Assembly: GCA_023433615.1 (NCBI GenBank)
Contig: JAEZCJ010000221.1
Span: 14,706 to 78,705, forward strand
Direction of reading: 5' to 3'
Source of the DNA: Bacillota bacterium
GTDB taxonomy: Bacteria; Bacillota; Bacilli; Paenibacillales; Paenibacillaceae
Length of the DNA: 64,000 bases
Every line of letters begins with the position of its first letter. Position 1 is the stretch's first letter. The position numbers and the translations under genes are program-made. This document shows positions 55,786 to 63,906 of this stretch, one piece after another. The notes under the pieces are model-generated. The model saw only the letters and a program-made list of their open reading frames with translations, made no database searches and was not told the origin of the DNA.

Positions 55786-58233
55786 ATGAAGAGGATCATG
55801 CGGCAGACGGCTTTCCGGTTAACCTTGTCGCTGCTCATCGCCGTACTGGCGATCGTCGCGGTTATGGCAATTATCAGCTACCGCAACTCGGCAAGCGTGC
55901 TGGAAGCCGAGACATCCAAGAGCTCGGAGCAGACGATCACGCAGACGACCAGGCATATCGACAATAAGCTGAAGCAATTCGATGACCTTGCAAGATTGCC
56001 CTTCAAGGATCAGGACTTCCTGAATAAGGCGCTCGTCTTCGCGACGAGCGACAATCCAAGCGACTACGAAGCTGCCGCGGCGCGCATCGGCAGCATCCTG
56101 GAGGCTTATCGGAGCTCGGTTCTATCCGTTGCCTCGATGACGTTCTTCTCCGGAGATCAGGATCGGGTCGTCTCTACCTTATGGCGCGATAACCTGCTGC
56201 CAGCAATCCGCAATGATAACGGCGAGGCGATCAGGCAGCTGGATTGGATGCAGAAGGTGCTGAACGCGGGCGAGGAACGCGTATTCCTGGGGACTCGCTT
56301 GGACGGTTACGTGAGCAGCAGCGCCTCGGAGCCGATGTTCGCCATCGCCCGTATCATTCGCAGTCCGTTCAATCGCGAGATGATTACCGGCATTCTCGTG
56401 GCAGAGCTGTCGGCGGACAGCCTGGAGGAGGCGTTAACCGGCCTTCGTCTGGGCACGGGCGGCGGCTATGCGATTGTCGAGCCCGGCGGCGCAATCGTCT
56501 ATGCGGAGGATGAACGGAGCATCGCGACGCAGTATGCCGGCGCGATGCCCACGAGCATCGTCCGCGATCGGGACGGCATCGCCCAGGGCAGCTTCTATGC
56601 GGACGACAGGCAGGGGGTGAGCCATTATTATGCCTACCGGCAATCGACAGTGTCCGGCTGGTACATGATCGGCTACTATCCGCGCGAGGAACTGCTCGCA
56701 CCGATGCGGGACATGGTGGAGCGGATTCTATGGATCGCGGTACTCTGCGGCATCGCGGCATCGCTTATCGTAGGCTACCTCGTCCAACTCGGCGTCGGGA
56801 GGCCGCTCACCAAGCTGCGGCTGCTCATGCAGGAGGGCGAGAAGGGCAACTTGAGCGTGCGTACGGAGTATCGTGCCGACAATGATATCGGGGACCTCGG
56901 ACGGGCCTTCAATCGCATGATGGATCAGATTACGCTCGCCTATTACGACACGCTCACGAATCTTCCGAATCGCAGGCTGCTCATGGACCGCATGCAGGAT
57001 GCTTTGCTGCATGCCGAGCAGCACGAGGAACAGCTCGCCGTTCTCTTCGTCGATATCGACCGCTTCAAGATGGTCAATGATTCGCTCGGGCATCAGGCAG
57101 GGGATGTTCTGATCCAGCAAGTCGGGCAGAGGCTGCTGGCTTGCGTGCAGAACAGCGATACGGTCGCGCGCATCGCTGGCGACGAATATGTGATTCTTCT
57201 GCCTCAAGCGACGGAGGATATGGCCGGGCGTATGGCCGAAGTCATGCTGGAAGTGCTCAGACGCCCTTTCGGCGTGATGGAGCAGGAGCTGTTCATTACG
57301 GGCAGCATCGGGATTGCGCTGTATCCTACGGACGGCAGGGATCCGGAGACGCTGGTCATGTGCGCGGATATGGCCATGTACGAGGCGAAGGCGAGAGGCA
57401 AGAACAACAGGAAGCGCTACTTGCCCGAGATGGCCGAACGTTCGAACGAACGCATGCGGATCGAGAACGATCTTCATCGCGCACTCGAGCACGAGGAGTT
57501 CGAGCTGTATTATCAGCCAAGAGTGGATGCCAGTTCCGGCCGCATTCTCGGCTGCGAAGCGCTCATCCGCTGGAATCACGAGCATATGGGACTCGTTCCG
57601 CCGGATCGATTCATCCCGGTGGCGGAAGAGACGGGACTCATCGTGCCGATCGGCGAGTGGGTGCTGCGCGAAGCCTGCAGGCAGAATAAGGCTTGGCAGG
57701 ACTCCGGCCGCGAATGGGGACGGGTATCCGTCAACGTCTCGGCCAAGCAGTTCGAGAGCGGGCTGACCGAGACGATCGACCGGATCCTGGAGGAGACGGG
57801 ACTAGACGGGCGCTGGCTCGAAATCGAGATTACGGAGAGCGTGCTGATCGAGAACGAAGGCACGATCAAGGACACGCTGCATCGACTGAAATCCAGAGGC
57901 ATTCATCTATCGATCGACGACTTCGGCACGGGGTATTCCAGCTTGGCGTTCCTCATGAAGTTCGAGGTCGATATGCTCAAGATCGACAAATCATTCATCC
58001 ATGACATCCTCGAGCATCCGGACAACCAGATGATCGCATCGGCTGTTATCCAGTTGGCGCATAATCTGGGCATGAAGGTTGTATCGGAAGGCGTTGAGAC
58101 GCGGGAGGAGTATGATTTTCTGCTGGACAAGGGCTCGGATGAGGTTCAGGGCTACCTGATCAGCCGGCCGCTGCCTGCGGAGCGCTATGAGCAATTCATC
58201 ATGAACCGACAGAACGGGAGTGAGCGAGAGTAA
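55786..58233 (+). CDS. dCache-HAMP-GGDEF-EAL c-di-GMP signalling protein
   Basis: Residue numbers count from ATG 55747. The chain has a transmembrane helix (22-45), an extracellular dCache-like sensor (50-320), a second helix (326-350), HAMP (350-398), GGDEF (400-560) with YDTLTNLPNRRLLMDRM and loop ARIAGDEYV (AGDEY), and EAL (570-820) with CEALIRW (EAL 604-606), NVSAKQF, EIEITES, DDFGTGYSSL and KIDKSF. The EAL motifs look intact, so phosphodiesterase activity is likely; AGDEY makes cyclase activity doubtful. ATG 55786 (GGCGG upstream) gives a natural start. GAGGAGAAG fits a 12-codon ORF at 55739 better than ATG 55747. Confidence 0.88.
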   Translation: MKRIMRQTAFRLTLSLLIAVLAIVAVMAIISYRNSASVLEAETSKSSEQTITQTTRHIDNKLKQFDDLARLPFKDQDFLNKALVFATSDNPSDYEAAAARIGSILEAYRSSVLSVASMTFFSGDQDRVVSTLWRDNLLPAIRNDNGEAIRQLDWMQKVLNAGEERVFLGTRLDGYVSSSASEPMFAIARIIRSPFNREMITGILVAELSADSLEEALTGLRLGTGGGYAIVEPGGAIVYAEDERSIATQYAGAMPTSIVRDRDGIAQGSFYADDRQGVSHYYAYRQSTVSGWYMIGYYPREELLAPMRDMVERILWIAVLCGIAASLIVGYLVQLGVGRPLTKLRLLMQEGEKGNLSVRTEYRADNDIGDLGRAFNRMMDQITLAYYDTLTNLPNRRLLMDRMQDALLHAEQHEEQLAVLFVDIDRFKMVNDSLGHQAGDVLIQQVGQRLLACVQNSDTVARIAGDEYVILLPQATEDMAGRMAEVMLEVLRRPFGVMEQELFITGSIGIALYPTDGRDPETLVMCADMAMYEAKARGKNNRKRYLPEMAERSNERMRIENDLHRALEHEEFELYYQPRVDASSGRILGCEALIRWNHEHMGLVPPDRFIPVAEETGLIVPIGEWVLREACRQNKAWQDSGREWGRVSVNVSAKQFESGLTETIDRILEETGLDGRWLEIEITESVLIENEGTIKDTLHRLKSRGIHLSIDDFGTGYSSLAFLMKFEVDMLKIDKSFIHDILEHPDNQMIASAVIQLAHNLGMKVVSEGVETREEYDFLLDKGSDEVQGYLISRPLPAERYEQFIMNRQNGSERE

Positions 58234-58255
58234 GATTCGAGGGGAGCGGTACCGC

Positions 58256-59548
58256 GTGAGAGACAAGCTGGTGAATACGCCTATCATGTATGCGTTCGGC
58301 ATGCTGGCGATGATGATTCCGAGTCAGGCATTCAGTTCGTTCTATAGTTACTACTATGTGGACAAGCTCGGTCTCGGGCTTGGCTTGGCAACGCTGGCAC
58401 GAACGATTTTCCTCATCTGGGACGCCGTCAACCAACCGCTGGCCGGGTATTTATCCGATCGCACGAACACGCGGTTCGGCCGCAGGCGGCCGTGGATCGC
58501 CGGCGCGATCCCGTTATTCATGCTTACCTTCATCATGGTGTTCTCGGTGCCCGGCGGACTGGAAGGCTATGGGCTGTTCGTATGGTTCCTCGCGGCACTG
58601 GTGCTGTACGAGGCGTCGGCAACCATCCTATGGGTGAACTACGGCGCGCTTTTCCCCGAGCTCTTCCGGGGCGGCCGGCAGCGCGCGAAAGCTTCGGCCG
58701 TGCAGCAAGGCTTCCAGATCGTCGCGCTCTTGATCGGCACGGCAGCGACGCCGCTGCTGTTCGATGCGATGGGCTTCAGCAACATGTCGATCGTCTATGC
58801 GTTCGTGTTCGCGGCCTTCATGCTGATCTGCATTCGGTTCGTGCGAGAGGACGAGTCGGCGCGGACGGCGGAGCCGATGAGCCTGCGGGTCGCGTTCCGC
58901 TCCACGCTGAAGAACGTGCCCTTCTGGCTGTTCAACATCGCGAATTCCTTCGCGCAGACCGTGAACGGACTGCTCAGCTCGATGATTCCCTTCTACGCGA
59001 AGTATGTACTGAAGATACCCGAGGCGCAGGTGTCGCTCCTCTTGGCCTCGATCTTCGTGTCGGTCATTCCGCTAGTCTTCGTCTGGTACTGGATCGTGAA
59101 GCGGATGGATCCGCTTAAGGGATGGCGCCTCTCGTTGTTGGCTTACGGATTGTCCGTCATTCCGCTGTGGTTCGGCAGCAGCCTGATGAGCGGCATTCTC
59201 GCCGGCATTCTGGTCGGCTTCGGGCTTGCGGGCTTCCTCGTCACGCCGCCGATCGTCAGCAGCATCATCATTGACCGCGATTACGAGGCGACGGGGCAGC
59301 GCAGGGAAGGCGTCTACACGGCGGTCAGCGGCTTCATTACGAGATCAAGCGGCTTGATCTCGGCGCTGGCGTTCCTGATCGTCGGCGTGATCTTCCAGTA
59401 CGAGAGCGGAGATAATCCCGGACCGAATCCGGAGGCGACCTTCCGTTACTTGATCAGCGTCGTGCCGCTCGGCCTGCTGGCCGTTTCCCTGATCGTTGCG
59501 CAGTTCGTACGCTTGGACGGAGCGAAGGGGGAGCGGCATGAAGCCTGA
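58256..59548 (+). CDS. GPH family (MelB-like) sugar:cation symporter
   Basis: The 430-residue protein has twelve helices of the glycoside-pentoside-hexuronide family: NTPIMYAFGMLAMMIPSQAFSSFYSYYYVDKLGLG at the start, then LIWDAVNQPLAGYLSDRTNTRFGRRRPWI, the MelB/GPH loop 2-3 signature with Asp for cation binding. TAVSGFITRSSGLISALAF lies near the C-terminal end. GAGGGGAG and nine-base spacing support GTG 58256; an earlier GTG at 58220 would overlap the GGDEF-EAL gene. It overlaps the deacetylase gene downstream by 11 bases. Confidence 0.87.
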   Translation: MRDKLVNTPIMYAFGMLAMMIPSQAFSSFYSYYYVDKLGLGLGLATLARTIFLIWDAVNQPLAGYLSDRTNTRFGRRRPWIAGAIPLFMLTFIMVFSVPGGLEGYGLFVWFLAALVLYEASATILWVNYGALFPELFRGGRQRAKASAVQQGFQIVALLIGTAATPLLFDAMGFSNMSIVYAFVFAAFMLICIRFVREDESARTAEPMSLRVAFRSTLKNVPFWLFNIANSFAQTVNGLLSSMIPFYAKYVLKIPEAQVSLLLASIFVSVIPLVFVWYWIVKRMDPLKGWRLSLLAYGLSVIPLWFGSSLMSGILAGILVGFGLAGFLVTPPIVSSIIIDRDYEATGQRREGVYTAVSGFITRSSGLISALAFLIVGVIFQYESGDNPGPNPEATFRYLISVVPLGLLAVSLIVAQFVRLDGAKGERHEA

Positions 59549-60461
59549 CGGGAAGTACTTGGTCATGAACTGCGACGACTTCGGGCAGAGTCCGGCGATG
59601 AATGAAGCGATCATGCATCTGCTCGACGAGCGCCGCGTGTCGTCCGCGACGATCATGGCGCCTGCGCCCGGCTTCGAGCAGGCCGCGGAATGGTGCCGGC
59701 GGCGCGGACAGGACAATATCGGCTTGCATCTGACGCTTACGAGCGAGTTCGATGCGCTGCGATTCCCCAGTCTGACCGGGCATCCGTCGCTGCATGACGA
59801 GCAAGGCTATATGTATAAGACGGTAGAGGAATTCGAGCGCGGGGCGGATACGGCGGCCGTCGTGAAGGAGCTGAAGGCGCAACTGCAGGCCGTGAAGGGG
59901 TACGGCATTCCGCTGACGCATGCCGACAATCACATGGGCAGCCTGTACGGCATGGCCACGGGCCGCAGCCATATTCCGCAGGTGCTCATGCGATGCGCGA
60001 AGTGGGGTCTGCCCTTCCGATTGTTCCGCAAAGTGTACCCGGGGGACCCGCTGTTATCATCCATCCCGGGCATCGAACGGACAGTCGGCAAGGCTGCGGC
60101 GCTGGCAGGGACGCTAGGCGTGGCCATCCCCGATTATCTGCTCTCCCATCCGTTCCATGTGGAGGACGGGGAGACGTATGCTTCCTTCAAGCAATCCTTG
60201 ATTGCCAAGCTGTATCGGCTGCCCGTCGGGATCAGCGAGACGTATATTCACCCGGCGGTGCCGGATGACGGCATGCTGGCGCGCGTGCCCCACTGGGAGA
60301 AGCGGGTATGGGAGTACCGGCTCATGCTGGATGACGATTGGCATGCCGCCATGAAGGATGCGGGTGTCGAGCTTGTGGACTATCGGTTCATCCGGCGGCA
60401 CGGCAGGGCATCCCGGTTAGGCTCGGCATGGTCGCTCGCGCGCGGCTTGCTGCAGCGATAG
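59538..60461 (+). CDS. ChbG/HpnK (YdjC) family carbohydrate deacetylase
   Basis: The 307-residue protein has the YdjC/ChbG signature: KYLVMNCDDFGQSPAMNEAIMHLL (metal-binding Asp-Asp), NIGLHLTLTSEFDA (His), and THADNHMGSLYGM (His-x-Asp-x-x-His), a set shared with chitooligosaccharide deacetylases. GGGGGAGCGGC before ATG 59538 decides the start, inside the end of the symporter gene. Together they suggest import and deacetylation of an N-acetylated oligosaccharide. A strong terminator follows. Confidence 0.87.
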   Translation: MKPDGKYLVMNCDDFGQSPAMNEAIMHLLDERRVSSATIMAPAPGFEQAAEWCRRRGQDNIGLHLTLTSEFDALRFPSLTGHPSLHDEQGYMYKTVEEFERGADTAAVVKELKAQLQAVKGYGIPLTHADNHMGSLYGMATGRSHIPQVLMRCAKWGLPFRLFRKVYPGDPLLSSIPGIERTVGKAAALAGTLGVAIPDYLLSHPFHVEDGETYASFKQSLIAKLYRLPVGISETYIHPAVPDDGMLARVPHWEKRVWEYRLMLDDDWHAAMKDAGVELVDYRFIRRHGRASRLGSAWSLARGLLQR

Positions 60462-60473
60462 ACGGATAGAGAG

Positions 60474-60524
60474 GAAGAGGACCTCCGATCGATCAACCGA
60501 CCGATCGCGCAGGTCCTCTTCTTC
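60474..60524. terminator. Large hairpin between convergent genes
   Basis: GAAGAGGACCT and AGGTCCTCTTC form a perfect 11-base-pair stem with an inner CGATCG pair, followed by TTC. It separates the deacetylase and AbrB genes. Confidence 0.7.
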
Positions 60525-60542
60525 ATGAAGGGCAATCCGAAT

Positions 60543-60797
60543 TTAAACGGGCAGATTTTTCAGGCGTCCCATGCCTGTCAGGCAATCCTCGCACAAGTAA
60601 CGGTCCTTGAACGGGCGATCCGCTTGGGAGCCGCATACCGTGCACTTCGGGTGGTGCTTTTCGAGATAGATCGTGTCTCCCTGGACCAGAATCTCCACGA
60701 GCGCGCCTTCATTCAACTGATGCCGCTTGCGAAGCGCCTTCGGCAGCACGATGCGGCCTAGCTGGTCAACCTTACGAACGATTCTTGCTGTTCTCAA
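60543..60797 (-). CDS. AbrB family transition-state regulator with zinc-ribbon-like tail
   Basis: The 84-residue protein has an AbrB swapped-hairpin DNA-binding domain: ARIVRKVDQLGRIVLPKALRKRHQLNEGALVEILVQGDTIYLEK, followed by CTVCGSQADRPFKDRYLCEDC, two CxxC pairs that may bind zinc. The TTG start follows GAGGTGA. AbrB proteins control transition-state and biofilm genes. A c-di-GMP-I riboswitch with its own promoter lies about 105 bases upstream on the same strand, so its expression should depend on c-di-GMP. Confidence 0.87.
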   Translation of the reverse strand: MRTARIVRKVDQLGRIVLPKALRKRHQLNEGALVEILVQGDTIYLEKHHPKCTVCGSQADRPFKDRYLCEDCLTGMGRLKNLPV

Positions 60798-60901
60798 TGC
60801 AGAGTCACCTCAAAGTTGGATTAGCGTTCTCGCTGCAGGCAACACAAATAGCCATCCCATATTTCCGGAAAGGGAGGGCATCACGGACTCATAGCCTCTT
60901 C

Positions 60902-60985
60902 CTTCGGCAGCTGGCGAGCATGGTGCATCGGCACGGTAGCCCCTATAGCTTTGCGTATCCTGGCTTTCGCCAGGGTTGCCATTAT
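60902..60985 (-). ncRNA. Cyclic-di-GMP-I (GEMM) riboswitch
   Basis: Read on the minus strand the segment has the GEMM-I landmarks: AATGGCAACC at the P1/P2 start, the P2 hairpin CCTGGCGAAAGCCAGG with its GAAA tetraloop, the conserved ACGCAAAGC, then TATAGGGGCTA, a second hairpin and a closing GCCAGCTGCCGAAGG in place of the common GGGTTGCC. Order and spacing match the c-di-GMP-I aptamer. The 105-base stretch to the AbrB start has no clear T-tract, so translational control or an unrecognised terminator is possible. The ligand could in principle be the related cGAMP-binding variant. Confidence 0.8.
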
Positions 60986-61006
60986 CGAGAACACTTGTAT
61001 TGTCGT

Positions 61007-61036
61007 ATTATAGCACTGTGCGTCGAACAGCTTCAA
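61007..61036 (-). promoter_or_regulatory. Promoter of the riboswitch-abrB transcript
   Basis: On the minus strand TTGAAG (61036-61031) and TATAAT (61012-61007) are 18 bases apart, placing the start about 15 bases before the aptamer. Confidence 0.7.
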
Positions 61037-61145
61037 CCGAGAGCCCGATTCAAGAAGCGGCACCGTCGATTCCATGCGATTCGTCACACTTTCGCCGGTG
61101 TAAGCGTTCTATAATAGGAATAACAAGCGACGAGGGGTGATGGCA

Positions 61146-61577
61146 ATGTTGTTTCGGCATATCTTGGCTGCATACGACGGGTCCGCGCAAGCGCAAAAAG
61201 CACTCGACAAAGCGATCGGACTGGCAGATGTATGCGGGGGGACGAAACTGACCATCGTGCATGTCATTAACCTGCTGCCGGTCATGACAGGCGATCTGCT
61301 GTTCACGCCGACCCCTGCCATCGAGCGGTCTACCTTGGAGAAAGGCGAGCAGCTGCTGAAGGATGCAGCTCAGCGAGCGTCTCGAATCGTGCGCTTGCAG
61401 ACGGAACTGCTCCATGGACAACCGGCGAAGGTGATTCTGGAGCAGGCGGAGGAGCGCGGCTGCGATCTCATCGTGCTCGGGAGCAGAGGGCTGAGCGCGC
61501 TTGGGGGCTGGGTACTCGGCAGCGTGAGCCACAACGTCGTTCACCATGCTAAGGTGCCGGTGATGGTGTTTAAATAG
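61146..61577 (+). CDS. Universal stress protein (UspA family)
   Basis: The protein of about 143 residues has the Usp fold: FRHILAAYDGSAQAQKALDKAIGLAD at the start, TIVHVINLLPV, and the ATP-binding signature GCDLIVLGSRGLSALGGWVLGSVSHNVVHHAKVPVMV (GxRGxx-9x-GSVSxxV). GAGGGG precedes ATG 61146; GTG 61137 lies within that site. The ATP-binding type is suggested by the intact loop. It is divergent from the riboswitch-abrB unit. Confidence 0.9.
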   Translation: MLFRHILAAYDGSAQAQKALDKAIGLADVCGGTKLTIVHVINLLPVMTGDLLFTPTPAIERSTLEKGEQLLKDAAQRASRIVRLQTELLHGQPAKVILEQAEERGCDLIVLGSRGLSALGGWVLGSVSHNVVHHAKVPVMVFK

Positions 61578-61602
61578 GAGGCGTGCAAGCGGGGCCGCAC
61601 GG

Positions 61603-61635
61603 GACAGTCAGGGTATGCTATCCCTGACTGTCTTC
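61603..61635. terminator. Bidirectional hairpin overlapping the end of the GGDEF gene
   Basis: GACAGTCAGGG and CCCTGACTGTC form a perfect 11-base-pair stem with the loop TATGCTAT. The stop codon of the minus-strand GGDEF gene (61618-61620) lies in the loop. Confidence 0.65.
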
Positions 61636-63906
61636 GCCATGGAACCGATAGTGGTCCTTCTGTTCCTTGGCCTTATACAGCGCGAGGTCGGCGAGCTTCA
61701 ACAGCTGATCCGGGTCGGCCGTGTCCGCTGGATAACGAGCGATTCCTACGCTGGTCGAAATCTGCACGCTGCTGCCGCCCAGTGTATAAGGCTGACGTAT
61801 CGCGCGGCAGAGCCGAGAGGCGTAAGCCGCAACCTCCTCCTGGGCAGCCGTGCGGAGCAGAGCCGTGAATTCGTCGCCGCCAAGCCGGAAAATCGAGCTC
61901 ATCTGCGAGCGGTTCGACTCCGGTACCGGGTGCGAGAGCGGGAATGCGCCATCCCATAGGACGCCGCGTATCCGATCCGCGATCTGCATGAGCAGCGCAT
62001 CGCCGGCATCATGCCCCAGCGTATCGTTCACTTCCTTGAAACCGTCGATATCGATATATAAGAGCGAGAACGCAAGTTTGTCGGCTGCCATCATGACTAG
62101 CGCATCGTAGAAGTAACGCCGATTGAAGAGCCTTGTCAGCGAATCCACGCTGGCATAATAGGCTAGGGAAGTCTCCTTCTCGCGATTCGCCTCCTGCACT
62201 TGGGCGTTCTTGATCGCATTGCCGATCTGGTCAAGCAGACTGGAAATGGTATTGGTTCGATGAAAGCCGGGATCCGCCCATCCGTAGCCAAGCCGTTCCC
62301 CGTTCACGCTCATGGGCGACACGACTAGGCTGAAGCGCTTGTCCGATCGATCCCGATAGCGGATATACAATTCGCGCAGTCCGCCGTCCTGCGAGGAGGC
62401 GAATTCCTCACCGTAGACGAAGAACAGCCGTGAAGCGTCGGGATCCGGCGAATCGGCGGGATTGAGCATGAGGCACATCGAAGGGACCTGCAGCCAACCC
62501 AAGTATTGATTAAGCACGAGGGAGATTTCCGTCAGGTGAGCTGCTGCCTGCAATTGAAGATAGATATGGCTCTCGATGCGGTGCAGCTCCTGCAGACGTA
62601 TGTTGCGTGTCAACACAAGACCGTTCAAGTAATTGTTCAGAATATGCCGTGCTCCGAACCACATCGCCTCCGCCAGCTCGTATCGCCCGGGATCTGTCCC
62701 GATGCACGGCAGCAGTACCTCGCGGAGCCGGTCTGTCAGGTCGGCGAGGCCAGAAGAGGATTGTCCCTGAAGGCTATAGATCTCTTGGCTGAACGTATCG
62801 AGGAACATTCCGCTGCGCTCCTGCAGACTCGCCAGGAACGATTCGGCGAGACGCTCATAGTCCACGAGTCCTGCATGCGGCAGCTTGCGCAGCTTGCTGC
62901 CGATCGCGGCTGGCGTGCAGTCGGCGTCTGCGTACCGGGCCGGAGGCGCCTTGAGCTGCATCGGCTTCACGTTGTTCACGGTGCAGCCGCAGGAGTCGCG
63001 ATAGATGATCGAAGCCGGCACTATCGTTACGGGCGATACCTCTTGTCCGTCCAATTGCTGGACGATGAGCTCGCAAGCTGCATAGCCCAGCTCCCGATAA
63101 GGATACTCGATCGTCGTGATCGAGGGCTTGCCGTACTCGAGAATCGGATCATCCTCGTAGCAGACAACCGCCACGTCCTCGGGGACGCGAAGGCCGCGGG
63201 CCTGCAGCGCCTCCAGCATGAACTTGCCCTCGTAAGGGGACATCACCATCACGGCATCCACCTGCAATTGCCGCTCGTCCAGCAGAATTGAGGCTGTGCG
63301 TGCTATGCGATCGTACATCTCGAGCGATACGTCGATGTCCTCGGTGCGGACGATCAGCCGGTCGTCGAATTGGCCGGCTTCCTGCATCGCTTCGATGTAG
63401 CCGTCCAGTCGGGCGTCATCCGCCCATGGGCAGACATAGGCAATATGCCTGCGCTTATGCTCATGGACCAGATGCAGGGCAAGCTGCTTGATGTAGGGGG
63501 CGCCTTCCATGATGACGCTCGGAATGCTGTCCGACAGATGCTTGCCGACCGTTACCATGCGAAGCTCAGTGAGCCGTTCGAGCAGGTAGGGCCCGTTCGG
63601 GTCATTGAAAATGCGCGCCCAACCGATGCAGAAGAGGCCATCCAGCTCGAATTGATCCAGATAGGCCTTTAACTGATCGTGGCTATGGCGAACCTGCTCG
63701 TCTCCTCTGGTATCCGAATAACCGTAGTGGGCGGACGCGCTGCCATCGCCATGCGGAGCAAAATAGATAAGATTCACGTCATGCTTCACGGCAGCCTGCT
63801 CAGCCCCTTGGAAGAAGTACGACTCGGTGGCGTGGGAGGCTCTTTCCGACAGGAAGCCTATCGTATAACGCTTAGGGCTTGTCTGGCGATCTGGATGACT
63901 TGGCAT
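61618..63906 (-). CDS. LacI-type ligand-binding sensor fused to GGDEF diguanylate cyclase
   Basis: The protein of about 762 residues lacks an HTH. Residues 10-310 match the LacI/GalR periplasmic-binding fold: YTIGFLSERASHATESYFFQGAEQAAVKHDVNLIYF, then AYVCPWADDARLDGYIEAMQEAG, VPEDVAVVCYEDDPILEY, and ITTIEYPYRELGYAACELIVQQLDG. Residues 320-580 are a helical/GAF-like middle. Residues 585-760 are GGDEF with VDSLTRLFNRRYFYDAL, FSLLYIDIDGFKEVNDTLGHDAGD and FRLGGDEF (676-680), a complete active site. No EAL follows and no RxxD I-site is seen. ATG 63906 with GAGGTG upstream is preferred to GTG 63915. A cytoplasmic sugar-responsive diguanylate cyclase is inferred. Confidence 0.88.
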   Translation of the reverse strand: MPSHPDRQTSPKRYTIGFLSERASHATESYFFQGAEQAAVKHDVNLIYFAPHGDGSASAHYGYSDTRGDEQVRHSHDQLKAYLDQFELDGLFCIGWARIFNDPNGPYLLERLTELRMVTVGKHLSDSIPSVIMEGAPYIKQLALHLVHEHKRRHIAYVCPWADDARLDGYIEAMQEAGQFDDRLIVRTEDIDVSLEMYDRIARTASILLDERQLQVDAVMVMSPYEGKFMLEALQARGLRVPEDVAVVCYEDDPILEYGKPSITTIEYPYRELGYAACELIVQQLDGQEVSPVTIVPASIIYRDSCGCTVNNVKPMQLKAPPARYADADCTPAAIGSKLRKLPHAGLVDYERLAESFLASLQERSGMFLDTFSQEIYSLQGQSSSGLADLTDRLREVLLPCIGTDPGRYELAEAMWFGARHILNNYLNGLVLTRNIRLQELHRIESHIYLQLQAAAHLTEISLVLNQYLGWLQVPSMCLMLNPADSPDPDASRLFFVYGEEFASSQDGGLRELYIRYRDRSDKRFSLVVSPMSVNGERLGYGWADPGFHRTNTISSLLDQIGNAIKNAQVQEANREKETSLAYYASVDSLTRLFNRRYFYDALVMMAADKLAFSLLYIDIDGFKEVNDTLGHDAGDALLMQIADRIRGVLWDGAFPLSHPVPESNRSQMSSIFRLGGDEFTALLRTAAQEEVAAYASRLCRAIRQPYTLGGSSVQISTSVGIARYPADTADPDQLLKLADLALYKAKEQKDHYRFHGEDSQG

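Larger units (their letters stand above)
60798..61145. other. Intergenic region between abrB and the stress protein gene
   Basis: This 348-base stretch without a gene holds the minus-strand leader of abrB with its riboswitch and promoter. On the plus strand it holds a TATAAT at 61110-61115 that may serve the universal stress protein gene, with no good -35. Nothing else was seen. Confidence 0.6.

Noticed and set aside
60881..61087. 68-codon minus-strand frame
   Set aside because: It covers the promoter and c-di-GMP-I aptamer, and its product has no protein-like features.
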